A stretch of DNA of 64,000 nucleotides from Rhodoferax sp. (GCA_024235935.1 JACKLL010000008.1:119787-183786); one strand, 5' to 3'. Counted from the first letter of the stretch, positions 35,070-43,225 are shown. Notes: generated by a model not told the origin, from the letters alone. Numbers and translations are program-made.

Positions 35070-36152
35070 ATGAACCCTACTCCCCCTCTTTACAACGACG
35101 CCGGGCTGAGGACGACGCCTGCACTTGCAGTTGCAGTTGCGCATGATGTCGATGCTGCGCATCGCTCTGCCGTCTCCTGGGGTGCCATCCTGGCAGGGGC
35201 AGCGGGCGCCGCCGCACTGTCCTTGATTCTGCTGATGCTGGGAGCAGGGCTCGGTCTTTCGTCCGTGTCGCCGTTCTCGGGCCAGGGTGCTGGTGCTGCG
35301 GCATTCGGGATCTCCACAATCCTTTGGCTGACGGTCACGCAGTTGCTGGCTTCCGGCATGGGCGGCTATCTGGCCGGTCGCTTGCGCACACGTTGGACAG
35401 CTACACATGCGGACGAGGTGTACTTCCGCGATACCGCCCACGGATTTCTGGCATGGGCCATTGCATCGCTCGCCACCGCGGCCTTGCTGACGTCGGTTGT
35501 CGGCGCGATTGTCGGCACGGGCGTCCAGGCCGGCGCTGCGCTCACCGGAAGTACTGCAGCCACGGTTGCTGTTGCTGAGCCAAAGGCAGCTGTCACAGAC
35601 CGTGCATCGTCCGGCCCCGCTTCCGCCGCAAACGTGGATGGTGTGGCGCTGGGCTATTTTGTCGATACGCTGTTCCGGACAGGCCCTGCGAATGCTGCCA
35701 GCGCGTCCCCAGCAGCGGACACGGCCCAGGCGAGTGCACCAGCCGGTCAGCCTGCGCAACAGGTGCCAGCAGTGCAACCAGGTATGGGCGGCCAGCAGGG
35801 CTCACACTCCGAAGGCATGGCAACTGGCGGTCGCTCCAGCGCAGAGGTGGCGGCGATTCTGACCCATGCCCTCGCCGGCGGTGCCTTGCCGCAGGAAGAC
35901 AAGCGCCATATCGCCGCGTTGGTTGCAACACGCACCGGCTTGACGCAAACCGATGCCGAAAGCAGGGTCAGCAGCACCTACCAGAAGCTTCAGAACGAAC
36001 TGGAAAGCCAGCAACAGCAGGTCCGTGAGGCCGCGGACAAGGCACGCAAGGCTTCTTCGCATGCGATGTTGTGGATATTCATTTCTTTGCTGGCAGGCGC
36101 GTTTGTCGCCAGTCTGTTCGCGACCTTTGGCGGCCGTCGCCGCGATCTCTGA
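35070..36152 (+). CDS. membrane protein with Ala-rich periplasmic region, function unknown
   Basis: A 360-residue protein with four to five predicted membrane helices: WGAILAGAAGAAALSLILLM, FGISTILWLTVTQLLASGM, AWAIASLATAALLTSVVGAIVG, and one at the C-terminus (LWIFISLLAGAFVASLFATF). Between them lies a low-complexity Ala/Gln/Pro region (about 190-250) and a helical stretch with coiled-coil character (YQKLQNELESQQQQVREAADKARKA). The first part recalls Burkholderiales proteins often found with stress genes. The 23-residue protein and hemerythrin genes follow closely, so the three may form an operon driven from near 34980. Confidence 0.7.
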   Translation: MNPTPPLYNDAGLRTTPALAVAVAHDVDAAHRSAVSWGAILAGAAGAAALSLILLMLGAGLGLSSVSPFSGQGAGAAAFGISTILWLTVTQLLASGMGGYLAGRLRTRWTATHADEVYFRDTAHGFLAWAIASLATAALLTSVVGAIVGTGVQAGAALTGSTAATVAVAEPKAAVTDRASSGPASAANVDGVALGYFVDTLFRTGPANAASASPAADTAQASAPAGQPAQQVPAVQPGMGGQQGSHSEGMATGGRSSAEVAAILTHALAGGALPQEDKRHIAALVATRTGLTQTDAESRVSSTYQKLQNELESQQQQVREAADKARKASSHAMLWIFISLLAGAFVASLFATFGGRRRDL

Positions 36153-36182
36153 TTGCCCATTCAAACCCACGAGGAGAACCCC

Positions 36183-36254
36183 ATGCGCTCACTACTGCTG
36201 CTGTTTCTAGGCATCCCGATCCCCATCATCATCTTGCTGGCCATTTTTCTCTGA
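36183..36254 (+). CDS. 23-residue hydrophobic membrane peptide
   Basis: MRSLLLLFLGIPIPIIIL and six more residues form a single membrane helix with a charged start. A perfect GAGGAG ribosome site lies before the ATG, 30 bp after the preceding gene. Peptides of this type with the GIPIPIIIL core recur beside stress genes in proteobacteria, from general knowledge. It is below the size limit of most gene finders. Confidence 0.6.
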   Translation: MRSLLLLFLGIPIPIIILLAIFL

Positions 36255-36310
36255 CCCGCGACACCATTACCCCTGCCTCACCCACTCCACACTTGCAAAA
36301 GGATGACCCC

Positions 36311-36823
36311 ATGACCACCACGAACGCACGCAAGACATCGAAAGCGCCCGCAAAAAAAACCACCCGCGGCAGTACCAAGCAACCGGACGCGATCGCGCTG
36401 CTGCGCGCCGATCACAAAAAGGTGAGCGGCCTCTTCGACGCATTCGAGAAAGCCCGCTCGACGAGCAAGAAAGCCGCGCTCGTCGCCGAGATCTGTACCG
36501 AATTGACGGTGCATGCGCAGATCGAGGAGGAGATCTTCTATCCGGCGGTCAAGCGCGCGCTGAAAGACAAGGAACTGGTGCCTGAGGCCACTGTTGAACA
36601 TGCGACCCTGAAGAATCTCATCAGCCAGGTTGAAGGAATTGCACCCGACGGCGAAATGTACGACGCCAAAGTCAAGGTGATGTCGGAGTACGTCAAGCAT
36701 CACGTCAAGGAAGAGCAGAACGAGATGTTTCCAAAGGCCAGGAAGACCCGTCTGGACATGGCCGAACTCGGCGTCCAGATGACAGAGCGCAAGCAGCAGC
36801 TGCTGGCCGAACGCCAGGCTTGA
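36311..36823 (+). CDS. hemerythrin HHE cation-binding domain protein
   Basis: A 170-residue protein. A basic, Thr/Lys-rich leader (1-25) precedes a hemerythrin-like four-helix bundle. The iron ligand motifs are visible: LRADHKKVSGLF (His), VHAQIEEEIFYPAV (HxxxE), VEHATLKNL (His) and HHVKEEQNEMFP (HxxxE). The bundle binds a di-iron site for O2 or NO sensing, storage or detoxification. The leader is not a signal peptide, so the protein is cytoplasmic and may contact nucleic acid. It follows the tiny membrane peptide gene by 56 bp. Confidence 0.9.
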   Translation: MTTTNARKTSKAPAKKTTRGSTKQPDAIALLRADHKKVSGLFDAFEKARSTSKKAALVAEICTELTVHAQIEEEIFYPAVKRALKDKELVPEATVEHATLKNLISQVEGIAPDGEMYDAKVKVMSEYVKHHVKEEQNEMFPKARKTRLDMAELGVQMTERKQQLLAERQA

Positions 36824-36830
36824 GTCCGTC

Positions 36831-37088
36831 ATGCCGCACGCCCGCAACAACTCCGGCTGGAGCACCACATCGTTCGGTGGCCCTGCCGGCACCTCGCCGA
36901 TGGAACTTGCGGCGTTGAGCGACCATCTGTCTTCGTGTCGTCGACAACAAGGCGTGATATTCAGCCTGGCTTGCGCTGCGGAACGCCTGCATCGCTACCT
37001 GGCAGGGAGACTGGTCACCTCGCTGGTGGTTGCCATCACCTTGCTGGTCGGCTCAGGTGCTTGGGCGATGCATGCCGGGTTGGTTTGA
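36831..37088 (+). CDS. hypothetical protein with one C-terminal membrane helix, 85 aa
   Basis: It starts 7 bp after the hemerythrin stop. The N-terminal half is polar (LAALSDHLSSCRRQQGVIFSL) and the end is a likely membrane segment (LVTSLVVAITLLVGSGAWAM). No family or strong ribosome site is visible; close spacing and composition are the main support. Confidence 0.4.
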   Translation: MPHARNNSGWSTTSFGGPAGTSPMELAALSDHLSSCRRQQGVIFSLACAAERLHRYLAGRLVTSLVVAITLLVGSGAWAMHAGLV

Positions 37089-37553
37089 TACGCGCTGCGT
37101 GCCCATGCAATCCGCCAGCCAGTCGCCCGAACCCATGCCGGGTATCCTGCTCAGCAAACGCATGCACTGGCTGGCACCATGGCGCGCTTGCTGAAACGCA
37201 AGGCCGATTCCGCGCTCCAAGCATCGTGGGTCATCGGTGTCGGGGTTGGAAGTGGCGGCGTGAAGCGGGCGTTTCGGCGGGCCACGGTCCGGTGAGTGCC
37301 GGGGCGGATGTGCGCCAGGCAGGCCGGGCAGGTGGCAATGCCGGTGCAGGTGTCAGCACCGGGGCTGGTGGTGCCAGAGTCGGAGCGGGTGTCGGTGTCG
37401 GTGTCGGTGGAGTGATCCACGATCCAAACGATGCAAGCAATCCGAACCGGCGTCAAAGTGCGCTTGCCCGGTGAGTCAGGCGCTCAGGCGGGTGAGGGGC
37501 CGATAGCTATAATCCCCCGTTGTTTTGCGAAGCGCATCCATTCCGAGGACACC
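37089..37553. other. intergenic stretch with Gly/Val-coding repeats and a promoter
   Basis: About 465 bp. From about 37220 to 37420 it is a low-complexity region encoding Gly/Val/Ala in one frame (GVSTGAGGARVGAGVGVG) and containing three tandem GGTGTC units at 37388-37405. No start codon with support leads into this frame, so it may be a remnant of a Gly-rich gene. A TATAAT box for the cytochrome gene lies at 37508. Confidence 0.4.
37508..37513 (+). promoter_or_regulatory. -10 box for the cytochrome c gene
   Basis: A consensus TATAAT lies 41 bp before the ATG at 37554, in an otherwise GC-rich region. No good -35 hexamer is seen at 16-18 bp, so an activator may be needed. Confidence 0.45.
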
Positions 37554-38114
37554 ATGAGCGACATCAGTCACGAAGAAGACCACACCGGCCCGATCAAGAC
37601 GCCGAAGCAATTGCTGATGACGGTGTTTTTCGCGTTCGTAGCACCCATCTTCATCATTATTGGCCTGGTGGCCTTCGTCACCTCGGGCAACAAACCTGCA
37701 GCAGGCACGGTCAACGCTGAAAAAGCGATCGCCGAACGCATCCAGAAAGTGGGCATGGTCGAAATTCGCGATGCCAACCGCGAGCGTAAGTCGGGTGAAG
37801 AGGTCTACAAGGCCCAGTGCACCAACTGCCATGCGGCAGGTGTCGTGGGTGCACCCAAGTTTGGTGACGCGGCCGCGTGGAGCGCGCGTATTGCCACCGG
37901 CCTGGAAGCCCTGGTGACTTCGGCACTCAAGGGCAAGGGCGCCATGGGTGCCCAGGGCGGCGGAGATTTTGACGATCTGGAAATCACGCGTGCCGTGGTC
38001 TACATGGCCAATGCGGCTGGCGGCAAATTCGAAGCGCCTGCCGCTCCGGGCCCTGCCGGCGCGGCCTCGGATGCCGCTGCTGCAGCCCCGGCCGCCGAAA
38101 CGGCCAAGAAGTAA
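37554..38114 (+). CDS. membrane-anchored c5-type cytochrome c
   Basis: A 186-residue protein. A cytoplasmic start and one membrane anchor (LLMTVFFAFVAPIFIIIGLVAFV, about 20-42) are followed by one periplasmic cytochrome c domain with heme motif CTNCH at 89-93 and a likely Met ligand in GKGAMGAQGG. The last 30 residues are an Ala/Pro-rich tail. Class I c5 cytochromes carry electrons to terminal oxidases. It is a single-gene unit bounded by a TATAAT box and a strong terminator. Confidence 0.9.
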   Translation: MSDISHEEDHTGPIKTPKQLLMTVFFAFVAPIFIIIGLVAFVTSGNKPAAGTVNAEKAIAERIQKVGMVEIRDANRERKSGEEVYKAQCTNCHAAGVVGAPKFGDAAAWSARIATGLEALVTSALKGKGAMGAQGGGDFDDLEITRAVVYMANAAGGKFEAPAAPGPAGAASDAAAAAPAAETAKK

Positions 38115-38140
38115 TCACGGGGCGCAGGCCCTGGACGCGC

Positions 38141-38165
38141 AAAAGCCGGACAGTGTCCGGCTTTT
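38141..38165 (+). terminator. rho-independent terminator after the cytochrome gene
   Basis: AAAAGCCGGAC-AGT-GTCCGGCTTTT is a perfect 11-bp stem with a T-run on the plus strand and an A-run on the other side. It can therefore work in both directions for this gene and the converging DUF gene at 38238. Confidence 0.9.
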
Positions 38166-38237
38166 TGCTTTCTGCCTCCCCACACGCCAGGAGAGCACGC
38201 ACGAAGCCACGATCCGCACCGCGGACGCAGGCCGTGT

Positions 38238-38783
38238 TCAATGCGAAAGGGCGAGGCGGCTCTTCGGGCTCATCACATAGCCAAAGCGCCCCGGCAGGTC
38301 GGCAGACCGCGCGTCCTGCGGCACCCACAAACCGGCCTCGATGGCATCGGCGGCCGTTGCAACATCCAGTGTGTGCACCAGGCCGAAGCCCGTGTCGGTT
38401 TTCAGATAGACCCGTCCATCTTCATCCACGAAACACCGCTGCGCACGGGCCGCCTGCCCGGTATGGCTGGTGACCGCATGGTCAGCGGCAATGCGCCAGA
38501 TCCAGGGCGTGGCTTCGAGTTCCACATAAACGCATTGCGGTCCATTCTGGAACAGCCATTGCCCGTGGGCGTCGACACCGTAGTTGCGGCCGATGAACGC
38601 CAGCAGTTTCTCGTGCTGCAGCAATGTGCCTTTGGACGCGGACTGCCCGGCCGCGAAAGGGCCGCTCTCCTGCGTGGCATCGTCGCGCAGATACCAGTTG
38701 CCGCGCGCATCGAGACCCAGCCAGCCGTAACAATGCGGGACGTTGGGCCATTTGGCCATGGCCTGCCTGACGATGTCATCCAT
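38238..38783 (-). CDS. conserved hypothetical protein (possibly DUF2946)
   Basis: A 181-residue soluble protein from MDDIVRQAMAKWPNVPHCYGWLGLDARGNWYLRD. It continues with LLQHEKLLAFIGRNYGVDAHGQWLFQNGPQCVYVELEATPWIW. The pattern is well known from Burkholderiales genomes as an uncharacterised family, for which the DUF number given is from memory and uncertain. An ATG nine bases upstream is an alternative start. It is cytoplasmic with no signal peptide, and lies 108 bp before the converging cytochrome terminator. Confidence 0.7.
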   Translation of the reverse strand: MDDIVRQAMAKWPNVPHCYGWLGLDARGNWYLRDDATQESGPFAAGQSASKGTLLQHEKLLAFIGRNYGVDAHGQWLFQNGPQCVYVELEATPWIWRIAADHAVTSHTGQAARAQRCFVDEDGRVYLKTDTGFGLVHTLDVATAADAIEAGLWVPQDARSADLPGRFGYVMSPKSRLALSH

Positions 38784-38891
38784 GACTGCCATTATGGTGG
38801 CAGCCGCCGTCGGCCATCGCAGCGGCCACCGAAGCCCGCGGGAACGGCAAGGGCACATCCATGCGCAGGCAACGGCGGAGGGGCGGCAGCC

Positions 38892-39881
38892 TCAGCGTGC
38901 GTGCGTGAGCAGCCACTCCCCCACAGCCAACGGCATCGCCATCACATGGCCTGGCAGCCGCCCTTGTGCAAACCCGACATGTCCGCCCGTGGCGGGTTGC
39001 CACAGGGTCACGGCGTCAGAGACGTCGCCCTGTTCCGGCAGGCTCCAGGCAGGCACGAAGGGGTCATTGCGTGCATTCACCAGCAGCGCGGGTATGCCGA
39101 TGTGCGGCAGATGCGGCTTGGCCGACGCACGCCGCCAATAATCTTCGGTGTCGCGAAAACCATGGACCGGGGCGGTAAAGATGTTGTCGAACTCGAACAG
39201 GTTCTGCGCCCGGAGCAAGGCATCGCGGTCGAACAGGCCCGGGTGCTGTGCATATTTGCGCAGTGCCTTGGGCCGCATCGTGTTCAGGAACATGCGGGTA
39301 TAGACCAGTCGGTTGAAGCCACGCCCGATGGCGTGGCCACCGGCGGCCAGGTCCAGGGGTGCACAGACGGACGCTGCTGCTGCCACGACCTGACCGGCGG
39401 ATGCACCCATTTCTCCCGCCCAACGCATCAGCGCATTGCCGCCCAAAGACACCCCGACCGCCACCACCGGTCCTGCATGGATTGACCGAAAACGACGCAG
39501 GATCCAGTCGATCTCCTGAAAATCACCGGAATGGTAGGCGCGTGGCCCGTGATTGAGGTCTCCGCTGCAACCGCGGAAATGGGCTACGGCAAAAGCTGCA
39601 CCGCGGGCGTCGGCGAAATCGGCAAAGGCCTGGGCATAGTGGCTGGACGAAGATCCTTCGAGACCGTGGAACATCACGATCAGAGGCTGTCCTTGTGCCG
39701 CCGGGGCGGTCGCAGGCACCATGCCGTCGAGCCAGTCGACGTCGATGAAATCCGCATCGGGGGTGTCCCAGCGCTCACGGCGGTACCGCGGCGCGGCGGC
39801 GCGCGTGCGCCGCGCAAACAGTGCGGGCCAGATGGTCTGCAGGTTTCCGCCGGGCAACCAGAAAGGAGCGTGGTAGTTCAT
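38892..39881 (-). CDS. YheT-like alpha/beta-fold hydrolase
   Basis: A 329-residue hydrolase of the YheT/EMB8 family. It has the typical start APFWLPGGNLQTIWPALF, the oxyanion strand LIVMFHGLEGSSSSHYAQ, HFRGCSGDLNHGPRAYHSGD, and the nucleophile elbow AVGVSLGGNALMRW. The acid lies in VNARNDPFVPAW and the final His in ATGGHVGFAQG. Members are esterases with uncertain natural substrate. The start at 39881 was chosen because the family begins right before this motif. It is followed closely by the gene at 38238 on the same strand. Confidence 0.88.
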   Translation of the reverse strand: MNYHAPFWLPGGNLQTIWPALFARRTRAAAPRYRRERWDTPDADFIDVDWLDGMVPATAPAAQGQPLIVMFHGLEGSSSSHYAQAFADFADARGAAFAVAHFRGCSGDLNHGPRAYHSGDFQEIDWILRRFRSIHAGPVVAVGVSLGGNALMRWAGEMGASAGQVVAAAASVCAPLDLAAGGHAIGRGFNRLVYTRMFLNTMRPKALRKYAQHPGLFDRDALLRAQNLFEFDNIFTAPVHGFRDTEDYWRRASAKPHLPHIGIPALLVNARNDPFVPAWSLPEQGDVSDAVTLWQPATGGHVGFAQGRLPGHVMAMPLAVGEWLLTHAR

Positions 39882-39921
39882 GGATGCGCTTGCGCTGCAC
39901 GGGCGCCCGGGGACGTAGCCC

Positions 39922-40371
39922 TCAATGCAGGACCTGGGGGGCTTCGTGGATCTCCTGCACTTCGCTCTGATTGCCCGGGCTCGCATGGTGGGCCACCATG
40001 CGCCATCCATGGCGCGTCTTGTGATAGACATTGGTCGCCAGGACATAGGCCTGCGACGGCCCGCCCGGAGTCATCACGTCGACCCGTTCGAGCACGTTGT
40101 GAACGGCACTCGACAGCCCGTCGATCTTGCGCACATGGTCCGGCCGCGCCTGTATGCTGCCGTTGGCAAAGATGGACTCGAAAGTGGAGCGGATGGCCGC
40201 ATGGCCCACGATGCGCGGCCCGCCGGGGTGCACGCAGACGATGTCTTCATCGTCCGACCAGCAGGCCATCAAGCGCTCCAGGTCGCCAGTCTGCAGTGCC
40301 TCGTAAAAGGCGGCTTCGGTTTCGTCGGCGCTCACGCCGATCAGGTCGGCGGCGCCCGGGGCTTTCGGCAT
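39922..40371 (-). CDS. SnoaL/NTF2-like protein
   Basis: A 149-residue single-domain protein. After a short leader comes DETEAAFYEALQTGDLERLMACWSDDEDIVCVHPGGPRIVGHAAIRSTF, the cone-like NTF2/SnoaL-type fold with WxDDxDxVCVHPGG. It ends VYHKTRHGWRMVAHHASPG. The family includes small enzymes and ligand-binding proteins; the HPGG form is a frequent uncharacterised group (DUF4440-like). The start MPKAPG was chosen over an upstream extension that lacks family residues. It precedes the YheT-like gene by 40 bp, probably co-transcribed. Confidence 0.8.
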   Translation of the reverse strand: MPKAPGAADLIGVSADETEAAFYEALQTGDLERLMACWSDDEDIVCVHPGGPRIVGHAAIRSTFESIFANGSIQARPDHVRKIDGLSSAVHNVLERVDVMTPGGPSQAYVLATNVYHKTRHGWRMVAHHASPGNQSEVQEIHEAPQVLH

Positions 40372-40520
40372 GGTTCGGGTGTCGGGTTCGTACAGCCCCG
40401 ATTGTGCCGGTGTTCGTGCCTGCAGCACATGCCGGGGGCTTGAAATCGGTTGGCGCACGTCCCACCTGTGCTAGTGTCGACCTTTGTCTTGCGGAATATT
40501 CAACCATGAGGGCTCTCTCC

Positions 40521-41108
40521 ATGAAACGCTGGCTATGGCTTCTTCTCACCGTCATGGGCCTCAGCGGCTGCGGTTACAACGATTTTCAGAAGCTAGACGA
40601 GCAGTCCAAGGCCGCCTGGAGCGAGGTGCTGAACCAATACCAGCGCCGCGCCGATCTGGTGCCCAACATCGTGGCCACGGTCAAGGGCGAAGCCAATTTC
40701 GAGCAGGAGACGCTGACCAAGGTCATCGAGGCCCGCGCCAAGGCGACTTCGATCCAGGTCACGCCGGAGACGCTCAACGACCCTGCCGCCATGCAGAAGT
40801 TCCAGTCCGCCCAGGGTGAGCTCGGCAGTGCCCTGAGCCGGCTGATGGTGGTGGTGGAGCAGTATCCCAACCTCAAGGCCAACCAGGGCTTCTCCGATCT
40901 GCGGGTGCAGCTCGAGGGCACCGAGAACCGCATCACCGTGGCGCGCAACCGCTATATCCAGGCTATCCAGGAATACAACGTGCTGGCACGCAGCTTCCCG
41001 ACCAACCTGACAGCCATGGTCTTCAGCTACCAGCCCAAGGCCGGATTCACGGTGGCCAACGAGGCGCAGATCTCTGCCCCTCCGGTGGTGGATTTCAACA
41101 AGAAGTAG
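40521..41108 (+). CDS. lemA: LemA family protein
   Basis: A 195-residue protein with a lipoprotein-like start (LLLTVMGLSGCGYNDF) and the LemA helical domain: EQSKAAWSEVLNQYQRRADLVPNIVATVKGEANFEQETL, and near the end the conserved NRYIQAIQEYNVLARSFPTN. Function is unknown; LemA genes regularly pair with TPM-domain genes, as here, and are thought to act at the envelope. An ATG 15 bases upstream is a possible alternative start. The TPM gene follows by 6 bp. Confidence 0.92.
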   Translation: MKRWLWLLLTVMGLSGCGYNDFQKLDEQSKAAWSEVLNQYQRRADLVPNIVATVKGEANFEQETLTKVIEARAKATSIQVTPETLNDPAAMQKFQSAQGELGSALSRLMVVVEQYPNLKANQGFSDLRVQLEGTENRITVARNRYIQAIQEYNVLARSFPTNLTAMVFSYQPKAGFTVANEAQISAPPVVDFNKK

Positions 41109-41114
41109 GCACCG

Positions 41115-42050
41115 ATGGGTCCATGCCTGCGCACGTGGTCATTGCCGCAAGCCGTTGACCGGGCCGGCCGGTGGATCCGCGCCGCGCTGTTGTTCAGTCT
41201 GTTGACGCTGCTCGCAGGCCTGAGCCAGGCGCAGGGTGTGCTGCCCGTTCCCGCATTGACGGGACGGGTCATCGACCAGACGGGAACACTCGATGCCGGC
41301 CAGGTGGCGGCTTTGACAGCCAGGCTGGCGGCATTGGAAGAAAAGAAGGGTTCGCAGGTCGTGGTGCTGATGGTGCCGACCACGGCGCCAGAAGACATTG
41401 CCAGCTATGCCAACCGGGTCGGCAACGCATGGAAGATCGGCCGACGTGATGTCGGCGACGGTGTATTGCTGATCGTCGCCAAGAATGACCGGACGCTGCG
41501 GATCGAGGTCGCCAAGACGCTGGAGGGTGCCATCCCCGATCTGGCGGCCAAGCGCATCATCGATGGCGCGATCACCCCGGGCTTCAAGCGTGGCGACTTT
41601 GCCGGGGGTCTGCTCGCCGGTGTCGACCAGATTGCAGCCCTGGTGTCCGGCGAGCCACTGCCGGCGCCGGATGCGCCGTCAGCCGTCCGCAATGTGGATT
41701 CGAATACGCTGAGCAATCTGCTGGTGTTCATGGTGTTTGCTTTGCCCATCGGGGCCGGCATCCTGCGCAGCATGGTGGGCCGCAAGTTTTCCGCACTGGC
41801 CACCGGCGCCATCACCGGGGTGCTTGCCTTCGTGTTCACCACTAGTGTGCTCATTGCCGTAGTGGCCGGGGTCGCCGCACTGGGGTATGCCTTGTTTGCC
41901 GGAGTCTCCCTGCCTCGCGGCGGTTCCGGTGGACGTGGTGGCTGGGGTGGTGGTGGTCGCGGCGGCGGTTGGGGCGGTGGTGGTGGCGGCGGATTCAGTT
42001 CGGGCGGCGGCGGCAACTTCGGAGGCGGCGGCGCCTCCGGACGCTGGTAG
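41115..42050 (+). CDS. YgcG-like TPM-domain membrane protein with Gly-rich tail
   Basis: A 311-residue protein with an N-terminal signal anchor (LLFSLLTLLAGLSQAQG). The TPM phosphatase-like domain (about 45-180) contains VIDQTGTLDAGQVAALTARL and IGRRDVGDGVLLIVAKNDRTLRIE. Two membrane helices follow (about 195-260) and then a tail of nearly pure Gly with Trp, Ser and Arg (GGGGRGGGWGGGGG). TPM domains have weak phosphatase activity and the Gly-rich tail is typical of the YgcG group. It is operonic with lemA and a second TPM gene. Confidence 0.9.
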   Translation: MGPCLRTWSLPQAVDRAGRWIRAALLFSLLTLLAGLSQAQGVLPVPALTGRVIDQTGTLDAGQVAALTARLAALEEKKGSQVVVLMVPTTAPEDIASYANRVGNAWKIGRRDVGDGVLLIVAKNDRTLRIEVAKTLEGAIPDLAAKRIIDGAITPGFKRGDFAGGLLAGVDQIAALVSGEPLPAPDAPSAVRNVDSNTLSNLLVFMVFALPIGAGILRSMVGRKFSALATGAITGVLAFVFTTSVLIAVVAGVAALGYALFAGVSLPRGGSGGRGGWGGGGRGGGWGGGGGGGFSSGGGGNFGGGGASGRW

Positions 42051-42062
42051 GAGCGCGGGCCT

Positions 42063-42593
42063 ATGTTGCAGTACCTGCGCACGGGTTTTCGCCACCGCTG
42101 GCTCGACGAATCCGATACCCGACGCACCATCGACAACGGAATACTCGAGCGACTGCGCGCGCGCGTGGCCGCCAGCGAGACCCGCCATACCGGAGAGATC
42201 CGCATCTATGTCGAGGCCGGGTTGCCGCTGGCCTATCTCTGGCGACATGTGCGCCATCGCACGGCCATGGCGACGCTGGTGCGCGAACGCGCCACCGAAA
42301 TGTTCGGTGCCCTGCGGGTATGGGACACCGAGCACAACAACGGCGTACTGATCTACCTGTTGCTGGCCGAGCGCGAGATCGAACTGGTGGCCGATCGGGG
42401 ACTCAATGCCATCGTGCCAACGCAGGAGTGGCAAGGCATGGTCGGTCGCATGGCAGATGCCTTTGCGCGTGGGCAGTTCGAGGACGGACTGACCCAGGCA
42501 TTGGAGGAGGTTTCGGTGCCGCTGGTGACGCATTTTCCGGCGGGGTCCGTCCCCAATCCCAACGATCTGCCGGATACGCCCGTACTCGGTTGA
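42063..42593 (+). CDS. TPM-domain protein without Gly-rich tail
   Basis: A 176-residue protein lacking signal peptide and membrane helices. It is a second, divergent TPM domain: ILERLRARVAASETRHTGEIRIYVEAGLPL, VWDTEHNNGVLIYLLLAEREIELVADRGLN, and a C-terminal helix with FEDGLTQALEEVS. The pair YgcG-like TPM plus soluble TPM next to lemA is a common gene set in Burkholderiales. It begins 12 bp after the previous stop. Function is unknown; the first TPM protein may be its membrane partner. Confidence 0.88.
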   Translation: MLQYLRTGFRHRWLDESDTRRTIDNGILERLRARVAASETRHTGEIRIYVEAGLPLAYLWRHVRHRTAMATLVRERATEMFGALRVWDTEHNNGVLIYLLLAEREIELVADRGLNAIVPTQEWQGMVGRMADAFARGQFEDGLTQALEEVSVPLVTHFPAGSVPNPNDLPDTPVLG

Positions 42594-42701
42594 CAGCGTT
42601 CAGCGCGGGTTCTGCCGAGCCCATTCGTCGATGCCATCGGCACATGCGCGCACCGCTCTGAGTTGACCGAGCGCCACGTCAGTAAGGGTCGTCGGCAACA
42701 A

Positions 42702-42731
42702 AAAAGCCCCTGCATGTAGCGAGGGGCTTTC
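42702..42731 (-). terminator. rho-independent terminator of the atp operon
   Basis: On the minus strand GAAAGCCCCTC, a loop, and AGGGGCTTTTTTG form a stem of about 9 bp with a T-run. It lies about 40 bp after atpC and faces the end of the TPM gene, so it may also stop that transcript. Confidence 0.85.
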
Positions 42732-42769
42732 AGAGCAGGCCGAGGGCGACCCTTTGGCGGTGGCGCCGT

Positions 42770-43189
42770 TCAGCGTTTCTGCCGGTACTTGCGCAATGCC
42801 GCGATCTGCGCCGCCATGACCGCCAGTTCCGACTGCGCCTTGGCGATGTCGATGTCGTTCTTGGCGTTCTTGAGCGCCTCTTCGGCCGCCCGCTTGGCTT
42901 CGTTGGCCTTCTCGTCGTCGAGGTCCTTGCCGCGCACGGCGGTGTCGGACAACACGGTCACGCCATCGGGTTGCACCTCGAGGATGCCACCGGCGACGAA
43001 GACGAATTCCTCGGAGCCATCGGCCATTTCGATTCGCACCGAGCCGGCCTTGATCCGGCTGATCAGCGGCGTATGGCGCGGCAGGATACCGAGTTCGCCG
43101 ACTTCACCAGGCAGCGCCACAAATTTGGCTTCGCCGGAGAAAATCGATTCCTCGGCACTGACCACGTCGACGCGCATCGTTGTTGCCAT
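42770..43189 (-). CDS. atpC: ATP synthase F1 subunit epsilon
   Basis: A 139-residue protein of standard size. The N-terminal beta-barrel includes VVSAEESIFSGEAKFVALPGEVGELGILPRHTPL; the C-terminal helical hairpin, which can block rotation, begins at EAKRAAEEALKNAKND. It couples the rotor to F1 and damps ATP hydrolysis. It is the last gene of the operon, 36 bp after atpD, and is followed by the terminator at 42702. Confidence 0.95.
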   Translation of the reverse strand: MATTMRVDVVSAEESIFSGEAKFVALPGEVGELGILPRHTPLISRIKAGSVRIEMADGSEEFVFVAGGILEVQPDGVTVLSDTAVRGKDLDDEKANEAKRAAEEALKNAKNDIDIAKAQSELAVMAAQIAALRKYRQKR

Positions 43190-43225
43190 GGGGTTTCCTT
43201 TCGTTCAATCAGGAAGAACTGGCCG

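Noticed and set aside
37231..37474. Gly/Val-rich frame with GGTGTC repeats
   Set aside because: It looks like a piece of a Gly-rich protein but has no supported start or signal peptide, so it was described only as intergenic sequence.
24216..37553. Prophage or transposon
   Set aside because: No integrase, transposase, terminal inverted repeats or phage structural genes are visible in the accessory segment.
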